From ZC4RG29 sp964521255 (lineage in GTDB: Bacteria > Bacteroidota > Bacteroidia > Cytophagales > Cyclobacteriaceae), in contig CAZFRM010000027.1 in the NCBI GenBank assembly GCA_964521255.1, forward strand, positions 1 to 64,000: a DNA stretch of 64,000 nucleotides, read 5' to 3'. How positions within the stretch are numbered: position 1 is the stretch's first letter; each line of letters opens with the position of its first letter. Below, piece by piece: positions 9,382-16,878 of the stretch. The notes under the pieces were generated by a model. The model was not told the origin of the DNA and did no database searches. It saw nothing but the letters and a program-made list of their open reading frames with translations. Position numbers and translations under genes: made by a program.

Positions 9382-9813
9382 TCAGACCCGAACCTCTTCT
9401 GTCAAATCCCTCCATTCGGGATTCAATGTATGAATCACGTCTTCTTTCCATTTTCGACTCTTGCCCTTTATGTATTTCTCCCTTTTGATTGCTTCGATGA
9501 TAGAATCGAAGGGCTCATAGTAAACTAGTGTCATGTTAAATATAAAATGGCGGGTATTTAGTTCACAGATAACGGATCACAGATCACGGCAATACTGTGA
9601 TCCGTCAACTGTGATCTGTGAACTCCTGATTTTATACTCGTCATTTTACGATTAACTTAACACTAGCTTGCCGAGATTGTATTGTGCGGAAAAACTCTTT
9701 GGATTTCTTTTGGTTCGATGCTCCCATAGTCGCGTGGGCAGATCGTTAGTAACGCCGACATATAAGGTAGTGTTACGTTCGTTGGTTAGAATATAAATCC
9801 AGGCAGAAGGCAT
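9382..9813 (-). pseudogene. GIY-YIG endonuclease-like gene interrupted by a MITE-like element
   Basis: Removing bases 9529-9662 plus one CTAG copy leaves a continuous 97-codon frame. It starts MPSAWIYILTNERNTTLYVG (GIY-YIG core: YIL...LYVGVT, then LWEHR), continues through FSAQYNLGKLVYYEPFDS and ends in IIEAIKREKYIKG...NPEWRDLTEEVRV. Length and motifs match the short stand-alone GIY-YIG (UhbaB/UPF0213-like) proteins common in Bacteroidota. The insertion brings an in-frame stop soon after GKLV, so only the N-terminal half could be made. An ATG supplied by the element precedes the C-terminal half (MTLVYYEPF), but a functional product is unlikely. Confidence 0.85.
9529..9662. mobile_element. 134-bp MITE-like element with CTAG target duplication
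   Basis: The insert is flanked by CTAG on both sides (9525-9528 and 9663-9666) and lies inside a GIY-YIG gene. Its ends are imperfect inverted repeats of roughly 30 bp: TGTCATGTTAAATATAAAAT on one side and TGTTAAGTTAATCGTAAAAT on the other. The interior is also symmetric (AGTTCACAGAT...ATCTGTGAACT). It encodes no protein, so it must have been moved by a transposase elsewhere. A CTAG duplication fits the YTAR target of IS5-type elements, but the family is not established. Confidence 0.75.
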
Positions 9814-9995
9814 TGCTAAAAATAGTAATGGGTAAGTGTTGAGAGCAAGAGAATGCCTTTCCTTTTTTTAATGCCGTCATTCAGAGCGGGGACTTGTGTG
9901 GTGGGTACTGTGCGGAGCAATGAATCCCAATTCGAACGCAGGCACTGTTTGAATTGCTCTTCGTAGTCACGTGCCTGCTAACTTGAAGGAGATCC

Positions 9996-10034
9996 CCTGC
10001 CTGCCACCGCTTGGGCAATAGCCAGGCAGGCAGG
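9996..10034. repeat. Palindromic repeat with CCTGCCTGCC/GGCAGGCAGG arms
   Basis: CCTGCCTGCC (9996-10005) and GGCAGGCAGG (10025-10034) form perfect 10-bp arms around a 19-nt loop. The same arm type, with variants, recurs at 11441-11479 and inside the second kinase gene (16820-16840). Bases 9191-10402 contain no intact gene: only this repeat, the broken GIY-YIG gene with its insert, a G-rich tract near 10113-10135 and degraded repeat copies. Confidence 0.6.
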
Positions 10035-10302
10035 TTCGTCCCCCGCAAGCCGCGCACATGCCCTTAGGATGACAAGAAATTTAATTGTATGAAGTGTATC
10101 GTTTTCCACCCCCTCCCCCCGCCAGCGGGGGACAAGTGTGTGCATGTGAATAAGTGTGTGGCTGGATGTCCTTTCAACTTTTTGTGCCGAAGGTTTTGAA
10201 ACTCAGGATGAAAGCTTGATAGGAGGGTGGTTAGTTAAGACGTCTTTTAAATTTCTTTTTTCTTTTTTTAACCTCGTCATTCAGCCAGCCCCGCATGAAT
10301 CC

Positions 10303-10400
10303 CAATCGAACGCAGGCATCGTCTTAACAACTTAATCATGGCAGTCCTTTAATCCTATAAACCTGCCCGTCCGGGAGGCGGGTCACGGTTCGGACAATTG
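10303..10400 (+). repeat. Dispersed intergenic repeat, copy A (with nested palindrome)
   Basis: The unit reads CGTCTTAACAACTTAATCAT, then a TCCTTTAATCCTATAA block, then a GC-rich palindrome (ACCTGCCCGTCCGGGAGGCG), then GGTTCGGACAATTG. Copies B (11101-11184), C (11501-11562) and D (11711-11793) share the layout. Copy C lacks the palindrome and so looks like an empty site. Confidence 0.7.
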
Positions 10401-10402
10401 TA

Positions 10403-10669
10403 TTAATAATGGAACCGTGCTTGTACGATAGTTAACAGTTGATTCGGTTTGGTACCGGAGATACGATAAACTAATCGATGTTCACCTGTAATTCTTCGCG
10501 ACCAATACCCGGCAAGATTTCCTTTCAAGGGTTCAGGTTTGCCGACACCTTTAAATGGATCGCGTTTTATTTCTTTGATGAGATCATTGACCTTTTGTAA
10601 GGTACCGGGATCGTTATTCTGCCAGTACAAGTAGTCGTCCCAGGCATTATCAGTAAACGCGGTCTGCAT
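10403..10669 (-). CDS. yoeB: YoeB-family toxin (endoribonuclease)
   Basis: This 88-residue protein is a Txe/YoeB toxin, a ribosome-dependent mRNA interferase. Its sequence follows the family closely: FTDNAWDDYLYWQNND at the N terminus, LIKEIKRDPFKGVGKPEPLK in the middle, then YWSRRITGEHRLVYRI and a C-terminal ARFHY. The Glu, Arg and His residues expected for catalysis are present (Glu in KPEPLK, Arg in GEHRLVYR, His in RFHY). The length is normal. It starts 5 bases after the stop of the YefM-like antitoxin and is probably translated from the same mRNA. Confidence 0.92.
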   Translation of the reverse strand: MQTAFTDNAWDDYLYWQNNDPGTLQKVNDLIKEIKRDPFKGVGKPEPLKGNLAGYWSRRITGEHRLVYRISGTKPNQLLTIVQARFHY

Positions 10670-10674
10670 GCTTA

Positions 10675-10986
10675 CTACCGGGCGGCTTTGCGTTTACTTG
10701 TCTTCTTAGAACCAGGCTTTACAGGTTTTATCTGCTCAAGCTTCAATTCTTTTATTTTCGCCTTCCCGGCTTGGTCCTGGGTAATACTCTCCATCAATCG
10801 CTTTGTATTAGAGGAGGTCGATAATAAGTGTGATGTCTCTTCCATGGCGTTGAATGCTTCCAGTGTTAAGACGACGAAGTCTTTTTTCTTAGGTCCGGTG
10901 AGCACCAGTATATCCTGCGCTTCCTGAATCTCATCCAGATGCTCTTTCATTTTTTGCCTGAAATCTGTAAAAGTTGCTGTTTTCAT
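10675..10986 (-). CDS. yefM: YefM/Phd-family antitoxin
   Basis: The 103-residue antitoxin begins MKTATFTDFRQKMKEHLDEI, the YefM/Phd DNA-binding fold, with VLTGPKKKDFVVLTLEAFNA as the conserved core. The C-terminal third is basic (KPGSKKTSKRKAAR), longer and more charged than in E. coli YefM. The frame could extend to 11013, but the ATG at 10986 matches the family N terminus. It lies directly upstream of yoeB. Two direct repeats 42-62 bases upstream may be its operator. Confidence 0.9.
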   Translation of the reverse strand: MKTATFTDFRQKMKEHLDEIQEAQDILVLTGPKKKDFVVLTLEAFNAMEETSHLLSTSSNTKRLMESITQDQAGKAKIKELKLEQIKPVKPGSKKTSKRKAAR

Positions 10987-11027
10987 AGGGTTTATGCCTG
11001 CGCTATATTTCAAATATATGAATTTAT

Positions 11028-11048
11028 TACGTACATAAATACGTACAT
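11028..11048. promoter_or_regulatory. Direct repeats upstream of yefM-yoeB, probable operator
   Basis: TACGTACAT occurs at 11028-11036 and again at 11040-11048, 12 bp apart, each containing the palindrome GTAC. The site is 42-62 bases upstream of the antitoxin start. YefM-type antitoxins bind short repeated palindromes near their promoter; binding here is inferred from position only. Confidence 0.4.
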
Positions 11049-11100
11049 TTTAATGAAAAAGTTCAGGCTGGATAATAGCAATAAATTAATGTATGAAGTG

Positions 11101-11184
11101 TATCGTCTTGACAACTTAATCATGGTAATCCTTTAATCCTATGAACCTGCCCGTCCGGGAGGCGGGTCATGGTTCAGACAATTG
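11101..11184 (+). repeat. Dispersed intergenic repeat, copy B (with nested palindrome)
   Basis: Same unit as copy A: CGTCTTGACAACTTAATCAT, a TTTAATCCTATGA block, the GC-rich palindrome (ACCTGCCCGTCCGGGAGGCG) and GGTTCAGACAATTG. Bases 11049-11837 contain no gene, only these repeats. Confidence 0.7.
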
Positions 11185-11269
11185 GTGCGCTGCGCCTTCC
11201 ACGGTATCCTTCTAACGCAGGTACTGTTTGAATTGCTCTTCGTAGCCACGTTCGCTGCGTCTTCCACGG

Positions 11270-11400
11270 GATCCTTCGCTCGCACATGCTTGCCCACAAC
11301 CACCGCTTCCGCCAGTAGTCGGACAGGCTGGATGACGGCCTGGGAGGGAAGGGGAGAGGCTGATGAAGATGTCTTATAAGTTTCTTTTCTTTTCCTCCCT
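11270..11400 (+). repeat. Dispersed GC-rich repeat, copy 2
   Basis: The copy reads from GGATCCTTCGCTCGCACATG through CGCTTCCGCCAGTAGTCGGA to GAGGGAAGGGGAGAGGCTGA. The downstream copy at about 11580-11700 is nearly identical over about 120 bp, which suggests a local duplication joined to the A-D repeat family. Confidence 0.6.
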
Positions 11401-11500
11401 TTTTACACCATCATGGTGCGGATGAATTGTGCGGAGCGAACCTGCTTGCCTCGCGTTTGGCATATGCATGGCAGGCAGGGAATCCCAATCGAACGCAGGC

Positions 11501-11562
11501 ATCGTCTTAACAACTTAATCATGGTAATCCTTGAATCCTATGAATCACGGTTCAGACAATTG
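11501..11562 (+). repeat. Dispersed intergenic repeat, copy C (no nested palindrome)
   Basis: CGTCTTAACAACTTAATCAT, TCCTTGAATCCTATGAATCA and CGGTTCAGACAATTG follow directly, without the GC-rich palindrome found at the corresponding point in copies A, B and D. It therefore looks like the uninterrupted form of the repeat. Confidence 0.7.
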
Positions 11563-11579
11563 GTGCACTGCGTCTTCCA

Positions 11580-11700
11580 CGGGATCCTTCGCTCGCACGT
11601 GCCTGCCCACGACCACCGCTTCCGCCAGTAGTCGGACAGGCTGGATGACGGCCTGGGAGGGAAGGGGAGAGGCTGATGAAGAAGTCTTTTAAATTTCTTT
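11580..11700 (+). repeat. Dispersed GC-rich repeat, copy 3
   Basis: Near-identical to the copy at 11270-11400 (GGGATCCTTCGCTCGCACGT ... GGAAGGGGAGAGGCTGATGA). It is followed by a T-rich stretch and by copy D of the other repeat. Confidence 0.6.
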
Positions 11701-11710
11701 TTCTTTATTT

Positions 11711-11793
11711 CTCGTCTTAACAACTTAATCATGGTAATCCTTGAATCCTATAAACCTGCCCGTCCGGCAGGCGGGTCACGGTTCAGACAATTG
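11711..11793 (+). repeat. Dispersed intergenic repeat, copy D (with nested palindrome)
   Basis: Same unit as copies A and B; the palindrome variant here is more symmetric (CCTGCC...GGCAGG). It ends just before the promoter-like box of the Gre-like gene. Confidence 0.7.
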
Positions 11794-11817
11794 CAGCGTT
11801 TTATAATTCATAAAGCG

Positions 11818-11825
11818 TAACTTTG
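11818..11825 (+). promoter_or_regulatory. Bacteroidetes-type -7 box of the Gre-like gene
   Basis: TAACTTTG matches the TAnnTTTG -7 consensus of Bacteroidetes sigma-A promoters. It ends 12 bases before the ATG at 11838, so the mRNA leader would be very short. It also rules out the longer reading frame starting at 11823. No clear -33 TTTG box is seen. Confidence 0.5.
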
Positions 11826-11837
11826 CACATTGAAAAG

Positions 11838-12299
11838 ATGCCCAATCAAATCAACATAAAAGAGTTACTCTACAACCATTGCGCGCAATACGTGGAAGAG
11901 CGGATAGCGCGCATTCAAAATGAAATCAACCTGCAACAAGAGGCTGCGAACGAAGAAACAAAGAGCAGTGCAGGTGATAAGTATGAAACGGGTCGTGCGA
12001 TGGCGCAGTTGGAAATCGAGCGGAATTTAGTTCAGTTGAAAGAAGCAGAGAAGCTTCGGTCTTTTCTCCAGTATATGGTGCGTGAGCATACCGGGGAGGT
12101 GATTGTTCCTGGTTCGTTAGTCACTACTTCAAAAGGAGTATTCTATATAGCCATCAGCCTCGGTGCTGTCACAATCGAACAACAAACTTATGTTATTGTA
12201 TCACCCGATTCACCTGTCGGGAAACTATTGCTGGGAAAACGCACGGGACAAGAAATGATGTGGAGAAATGAAGGATATGCCATTGTTTCGGTTGATTGA
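11838..12299 (+). CDS. GreA/GreB C-terminal-like protein
   Basis: This 153-residue protein has an N-terminal helical part (about 1-80) with EETKSSAGDKYETGRAMAQL, a pattern seen in the Gre-factor coiled coil, and a C-terminal part with VSPDSPVGKLLLGKRTGQEM, which matches the FKBP-like GreA/GreB C-terminal domain. Bacteroidota carry such short Gre-like proteins, sometimes misannotated as 3-oxoacyl-ACP synthase. A role at RNA polymerase is likely by homology, but this is not a canonical GreA. The start at 11838 (MPNQINIKEL) is chosen because a -7 promoter box overlaps the alternative start. Confidence 0.75.
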   Translation: MPNQINIKELLYNHCAQYVEERIARIQNEINLQQEAANEETKSSAGDKYETGRAMAQLEIERNLVQLKEAEKLRSFLQYMVREHTGEVIVPGSLVTTSKGVFYIAISLGAVTIEQQTYVIVSPDSPVGKLLLGKRTGQEMMWRNEGYAIVSVD

Positions 12300-12685
12300 T
12301 AAATAAGTCTCTTGACTACACTATATGGGTAAAATTTCTAAAGAAGGTTTTCCATCGCGGAGTCTGGAAGAGAAAGACCCACTACCCCTAAGTGCTCATC
12401 ATTTGTTCTTCCTCCCGTTTTTTAGCTGTAGAACATCAATAAAAAAATTATCTTTGATAAGTATCCTCTCCGCAGTGGCAGTAACATGCATGGGAATTTT
12501 TGAATGTTGATTGAATTACCTGCACCGCGATAAATGCTGGAATGAGAAATCAACGCCAGGTCGATTTATAATTAACGTGAGCAAGGCATACACCGTATCG
12601 TCTAAGCAGGAACGACTACAGGAGATTGTCGTGAAGTTGAAAAATCGATCATAACCTTGGACGATTCCAGAATTTAGGAATCGTC
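12300..12685. other. Gene-poor stretch with decayed coding remnants
   Basis: No convincing gene is present. A GTG-initiated frame at about 12577-12653 reads VSKAYTVSSKQERLQEIVVK and may be a remnant of unknown origin. An inverted pair, GATTCCAGAATTTAGGAATC, lies at about 12664-12683. Confidence 0.4.
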
Positions 12686-12880
12686 ATGATGAAAAAGAGA
12701 ATAGCAAAGTCAAGAGTAGTGACCAAGACTTCTGTAAAGAAAACTCAGCAAGATACCGCACTGATAACCTTAAAGCGTCAACTCAAAATTGAAGGCGCGC
12801 TTGATCGTGTGCGGAAGAAGGCGCTGATTGGCAGTACTTTCATAATCGAATTTATCTATTTAAATAAAATATCCAAATGA
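12686..12880 (+). pseudogene. Possible histidine-kinase gene fragment
   Basis: The 64-residue frame contains LKRQLKIEGALDRVRKKAL, which resembles the helical linker (IEAALERVRAKAM type) before GAF or kinase domains in Bacteroidota sensor kinases. It then runs into unrelated hydrophobic sequence and stops at the start of the first kinase gene. It may be debris from a lost kinase, or simply a small unknown protein. Recognition rests on one short motif. Confidence 0.3.
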
Positions 12881-14832
12881 AAGTCAGTTTACTGATCCTT
12901 TTTGCATTGATAATGTGGTTCCCGGCTTACCAGCAGAACACGGACGTGCTGCACGTAGACAAACTCAAAAGAGAGTTAAGGAGTACCAAAGCGGATAGTT
13001 CACAGGCATTGATTTTAGGGCAACTGGCCGAAGTCTATCGCGACAGGATTTCGGATACCAGCTTCTACTACGCGCAAAAGGCGCTGGAGTTATCTAAGCG
13101 AATTAATTACCCCCGCGGTGAAGCAAAAGCGCTGCTTTCATTGAGTTACTATTTTTTTAATCAGGGAGACCTGCCTCAGGCATTGGAACTGGGGCTTAAC
13201 GGACTTGCGCTTGCCAAAAAACTTAACATCCGATATGACCAGGCTTTCGCCATGATCAGGATCGGCAATGTTTATATGGACCTCGGGAATTATCGTGAAG
13301 CGCTGAGGTACTATCATCAAACGAGGAGATTGACAGAGAATACAGACGATGCATTCTTTTATGCAGTAACTTTTTGGCGTGCAGCGGACGCATATATGAA
13401 TCTGAAAATGACAGATTCAGCTCTTTATGATGTAAGAATCGCAGAAGACCTGGCTCAAAAGATGGGTAATAAAATGATCAGTTGGGGAATCGCACCAATA
13501 ATTGGAGCCGCTTATGCACAAATGGGCAATGATCAATTGGCTCTCAACTATCTTCACGTGAACAAAGGTACTCGTGGTGCGCATACTCTTGCTGTATTTT
13601 ATAAAGATCGCGGGTTTTATGATTCAGCAAAATATTATGCACATAGATCGTATGATTTTGCCATCAGTAATAAGGTAAAACAAATGGAGATGAATGCAGC
13701 CGCGCTTCTGTCTTCTTTATATGAAGCAACTGATCCAGGTAAAGCTTTGCATTTTCAAAAAATAACCATGGCAGCCAGGGAAAGTCTATATGGCGCTGAA
13801 AAAATATTAGCAGCCACATCTGTTGCCTTTAAGGAAAAAGAACAACAAAATGAAATCCTTATGGCTCAAATGGAGTATCGTAACAAGATCAAAATTTTTG
13901 CTTCTCTGGTAGGATTGGTGCTGGTGATTTTTATAGCGTTGTTGTTATTCAGTAACAACCGAAATGAACGAAAAGCCAATATCTTGCTACAACATCAGAA
14001 GAATGAGATCAGCAAGGCGCTATCAGAACTTAGAGCTACGCAGTCCCAACTTATCCAATCCGAAAAAATGGCTTCCCTTGGCGAACTCACTGCAGGCATT
14101 GCCCATGAAATTCAGAACCCATTGAACTTTGTGAATAATTTTTCTGAAGTTAATAAGGAGCTGATTGATGAATTGAAAAAAGAGTTAGCAGATAGCAGTA
14201 AGCAGTGGGCAGCAGGCAGTAAGCAGTTGGTGGAAGAGTTGATCGATGACGTCAAGGCTAACGAAGAAAAAATAAATCATCATGGCAAGCGTGCCGATGG
14301 TATTGTAAAAGGGATGCTGCAACACAGTCGCAGTAGTAGTGGTGTAAAAGAACCAACTGACATCAATGCTTTGTGTGATGAATACCTGCGACTCTCCTAT
14401 CACGGTCTTCGCGCAAAAGACAAATCCTTTAACGCGAAGTTCGAAACAGATTTCGATTCATCACTTCCTAAAGTCAGCGTAGTTCCGCAAGATATTGGTA
14501 GAGTGATTTTGAATTTGATCAACAATGCCTTTTATGCGGTCACCGAGAAAAGTAAACAACAACCGAACAACTACGAGCCAACTGTTTCAGTCAGCACAAG
14601 AAGATCAGGAGACAAATTTTTGATTTCAATAAAAGACAACGGCAATGGCATTCCGGAAAATATCAAAGAAAAAATATTTCAACCCTTCTTTACTACGAAG
14701 CCGACCGGACAGGGTACCGGATTAGGGTTGAGTTTGAGTTATGATATTGTAAGGGTGCATGGCGGTGAGTTGAAAGTAGAGGCCAGGGAACATGAAGGTT
14801 CAGCGTTCGTTCTCCACTTAAAAGTTAATTGA
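12877..14832 (+). CDS. TPR-containing sensor histidine kinase 1
   Basis: The 651-residue protein starts with a signal-peptide-like segment (MKVSLLILFALIMWFPAY), continues with TPR repeats (about 35-320, presumably periplasmic), one transmembrane helix (about 341-362), a short coiled coil, and a HisKA domain with His410 in GIAHEIQNPLNF. The HATPase domain has the N box LINNAFYAV and G boxes DNGNGIP and GTGLGLS. It heads a module of three kinases and two response regulators. A block from about 14188 to 14603 is almost identical in DNA to the next kinase. Residues 439-450 derive from a GCAGTAAGCAGT-type repeat absent from kinase 3. The input signal is unknown. Confidence 0.93.
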   Translation: MKVSLLILFALIMWFPAYQQNTDVLHVDKLKRELRSTKADSSQALILGQLAEVYRDRISDTSFYYAQKALELSKRINYPRGEAKALLSLSYYFFNQGDLPQALELGLNGLALAKKLNIRYDQAFAMIRIGNVYMDLGNYREALRYYHQTRRLTENTDDAFFYAVTFWRAADAYMNLKMTDSALYDVRIAEDLAQKMGNKMISWGIAPIIGAAYAQMGNDQLALNYLHVNKGTRGAHTLAVFYKDRGFYDSAKYYAHRSYDFAISNKVKQMEMNAAALLSSLYEATDPGKALHFQKITMAARESLYGAEKILAATSVAFKEKEQQNEILMAQMEYRNKIKIFASLVGLVLVIFIALLLFSNNRNERKANILLQHQKNEISKALSELRATQSQLIQSEKMASLGELTAGIAHEIQNPLNFVNNFSEVNKELIDELKKELADSSKQWAAGSKQLVEELIDDVKANEEKINHHGKRADGIVKGMLQHSRSSSGVKEPTDINALCDEYLRLSYHGLRAKDKSFNAKFETDFDSSLPKVSVVPQDIGRVILNLINNAFYAVTEKSKQQPNNYEPTVSVSTRRSGDKFLISIKDNGNGIPENIKEKIFQPFFTTKPTGQGTGLGLSLSYDIVRVHGGELKVEAREHEGSAFVLHLKVN

Positions 14833-14840
14833 TAATTATT

Positions 14841-16874
14841 ATGCGGATACTCATTTATCTACTCCTGTTTTCATTGATACCTTCTTTCTTGCAGGCGCAG
14901 GAGCGTTTGTCTTACGGTAAAGCTGTGGCTTTAGCCCCTAACGACTCCATGAAGTTTGTTATCAGCCAGGAAGCAGCATACTATTTTGTAGAATTAAACA
15001 GGGACTCCCTGCTGCATTATGTCAACTTGTGTATCGATCTGGCGCAAAAGAATGGCGAGGAACTGGAGGAGGGATGGGGATATGCATCAAGAGGCTATTG
15101 TCTTACCGGAATGGGAGAGTATTCGCAGGCCTTTGCAAGTCTCTTGAAGGCCTTTGCTCTTATAGAGGATCCAAAAAACGAGGACCAAAAATGGCTTCCT
15201 CCCGGACAAACAGGCCGGCATCACAGGTTATATTATTTATCCTATACGCATCATTTATATGCGATACTGATGGAGGCTGTAAGAAATTATGAGCAGGCTA
15301 TCTTCCATTTTTCGGAGGGCAAAAGAATTGCCATGGATATAAATGTACCACGTGGTGTAATATGGGCCAATATGAATCTTGGGTTTAGCTACACGGTAAT
15401 TAATAAGCTGGATTCAGCACGACTCTTTACCGAACAGGCAAAAGAACTTGCTTTGCAAACTCCGGGAGAAAAAAAGTACTTAGCTGAGATGACTTCAACG
15501 CTGGGAAGGATTTCGTTGAAACAAGGTGATACGGCTAAGGCAAAGCAATTCTTCCATGAATCCATTCGCGAGGCTGAAGAGCAAAAGAATCACATTGCAT
15601 TAATCAATACATACGAAAATCTGACAACATTGTATTTCGATGAACATGAAAAAGACTCTGCCTATTGGTATGCCAGGAAGGCATTCGAACATATGCAAAC
15701 GATTGGCAGCTTCATTAACAGAGGCAGTATATATAAGAATCTCTACCAGATTTACCTGGCAAAAAATCAACCCGACAGCGCTTTAAAATATGCAGAACTT
15801 GCATTGGTGACAAAAGACAGCATTGCAAATCGGGAGATCACCAGCCTTGCTGAGTTTCAAAAAATGTCTTTGGGCGAACAGCTTCGGTTGCAAAACCTGG
15901 AAAAGGAAAAAATAACTTATCAGAGCAGGGTACGAACCAACGCCATGCTTGCCGGACTCGGTATTTTCCTGCTTATTGCTGCCATTCTTTATCGAAACAA
16001 CAGGAAAAAACAACAGGCAAATAAAACGCTTGAACAAGCCTTGACGAATCTAAAAGCCACCCAGGTTCAACTCATCCAATCAGAAAAAATGGCTTCGCTC
16101 GGCGAACTCACCGCAGGCATTGCTCATGAAATTCAAAACCCATTGAACTTTGTGAATAATTTTTCTGAAATAAATACTGAATTGATTGATGAACTAAAGA
16201 AAGAGTTGGCAGATAGCAGTAAGCAGTGGGCAGCAGGCAGTAAGCAGTTGGTGGAAGAGCTGATCGATGACGTCAAGGCTAACGAAGAAAAAATAAATCA
16301 TCATGGCAAGCGTGCCGATGGTATTGTAAAAGGGATGCTGCAACACAGTCGCAGTAGTAGTGGTGTAAAAGAACCAACTGACATCAATGCTTTGTGTGAT
16401 GAATACCTGCGACTCTCCTATCACGGTCTTCGCGCAAAAGACAAATCCTTTAACGCGAAGTTCGAAACAGATTTCGATTCATCACTTCCTAAAGTCAGCG
16501 TAGTTCCGCAAGATATTGGTAGAGTGATTTTGAATTTGATCAACAATGCCTTTTATGCGGTCACCGAGAAAAGTAAACAACAACCGAACAACTACGAGCC
16601 AACTGTTTCAGTCAGCACAAGAAGGTCAGGAGACAAAGTTTTGATTTCAATAAAAGACAACGGCAACGGCATTCCGGAAAATATCAAAGAAAAAATATTT
16701 CAACCATTCTTCACAACAAAACCAACCGGACAGGGTACTGGCTTAGGGTTGAGTTTAAGCTATGATATTGTAAAAACACATGGCGGAGAGTTGAGAGTTG
16801 AGACGAAAGAAAGAGATGGCCTGCCTACCGGACAGGCAGGAAGTGAATTTATTATTCAATTGCGAACTATTTAA
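14841..16874 (+). CDS. TPR-containing sensor histidine kinase 2
   Basis: This 677-residue paralogue of kinase 1 has the same layout: signal peptide (MRILIYLLLFSLIPSFLQAQ), TPR region, one transmembrane helix, HisKA with His429 and a complete HATPase domain. The ATG at 14841 is chosen because the alternative TTG at 14829 overlaps the previous stop. Near the C terminus it carries GLPTGQAGS, encoded by a palindrome (16820-16840) that kinases 1 and 3 lack; it sits between the last HATPase strands and keeps the frame. Kinase 3 follows 4 bases after its stop. It probably arose by tandem duplication with later gene conversion from kinase 1. Confidence 0.93.
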   Translation: MRILIYLLLFSLIPSFLQAQERLSYGKAVALAPNDSMKFVISQEAAYYFVELNRDSLLHYVNLCIDLAQKNGEELEEGWGYASRGYCLTGMGEYSQAFASLLKAFALIEDPKNEDQKWLPPGQTGRHHRLYYLSYTHHLYAILMEAVRNYEQAIFHFSEGKRIAMDINVPRGVIWANMNLGFSYTVINKLDSARLFTEQAKELALQTPGEKKYLAEMTSTLGRISLKQGDTAKAKQFFHESIREAEEQKNHIALINTYENLTTLYFDEHEKDSAYWYARKAFEHMQTIGSFINRGSIYKNLYQIYLAKNQPDSALKYAELALVTKDSIANREITSLAEFQKMSLGEQLRLQNLEKEKITYQSRVRTNAMLAGLGIFLLIAAILYRNNRKKQQANKTLEQALTNLKATQVQLIQSEKMASLGELTAGIAHEIQNPLNFVNNFSEINTELIDELKKELADSSKQWAAGSKQLVEELIDDVKANEEKINHHGKRADGIVKGMLQHSRSSSGVKEPTDINALCDEYLRLSYHGLRAKDKSFNAKFETDFDSSLPKVSVVPQDIGRVILNLINNAFYAVTEKSKQQPNNYEPTVSVSTRRSGDKVLISIKDNGNGIPENIKEKIFQPFFTTKPTGQGTGLGLSLSYDIVKTHGGELRVETKERDGLPTGQAGSEFIIQLRTI

Positions 16875-16878
16875 AAAA

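Noticed and set aside
12325..12510. 61-residue open frame after the Gre-like gene
   Set aside because: Low-complexity hydrophobic sequence with no recognisable motif and no promoter or neighbours to support it.
16798..16878. Upstream extension of kinase 3 (MRRKKEMACLPDRQ...)
   Set aside because: It lies inside kinase 2 and reads the palindrome in another frame; the ATG at 16879 gives a proper signal peptide.
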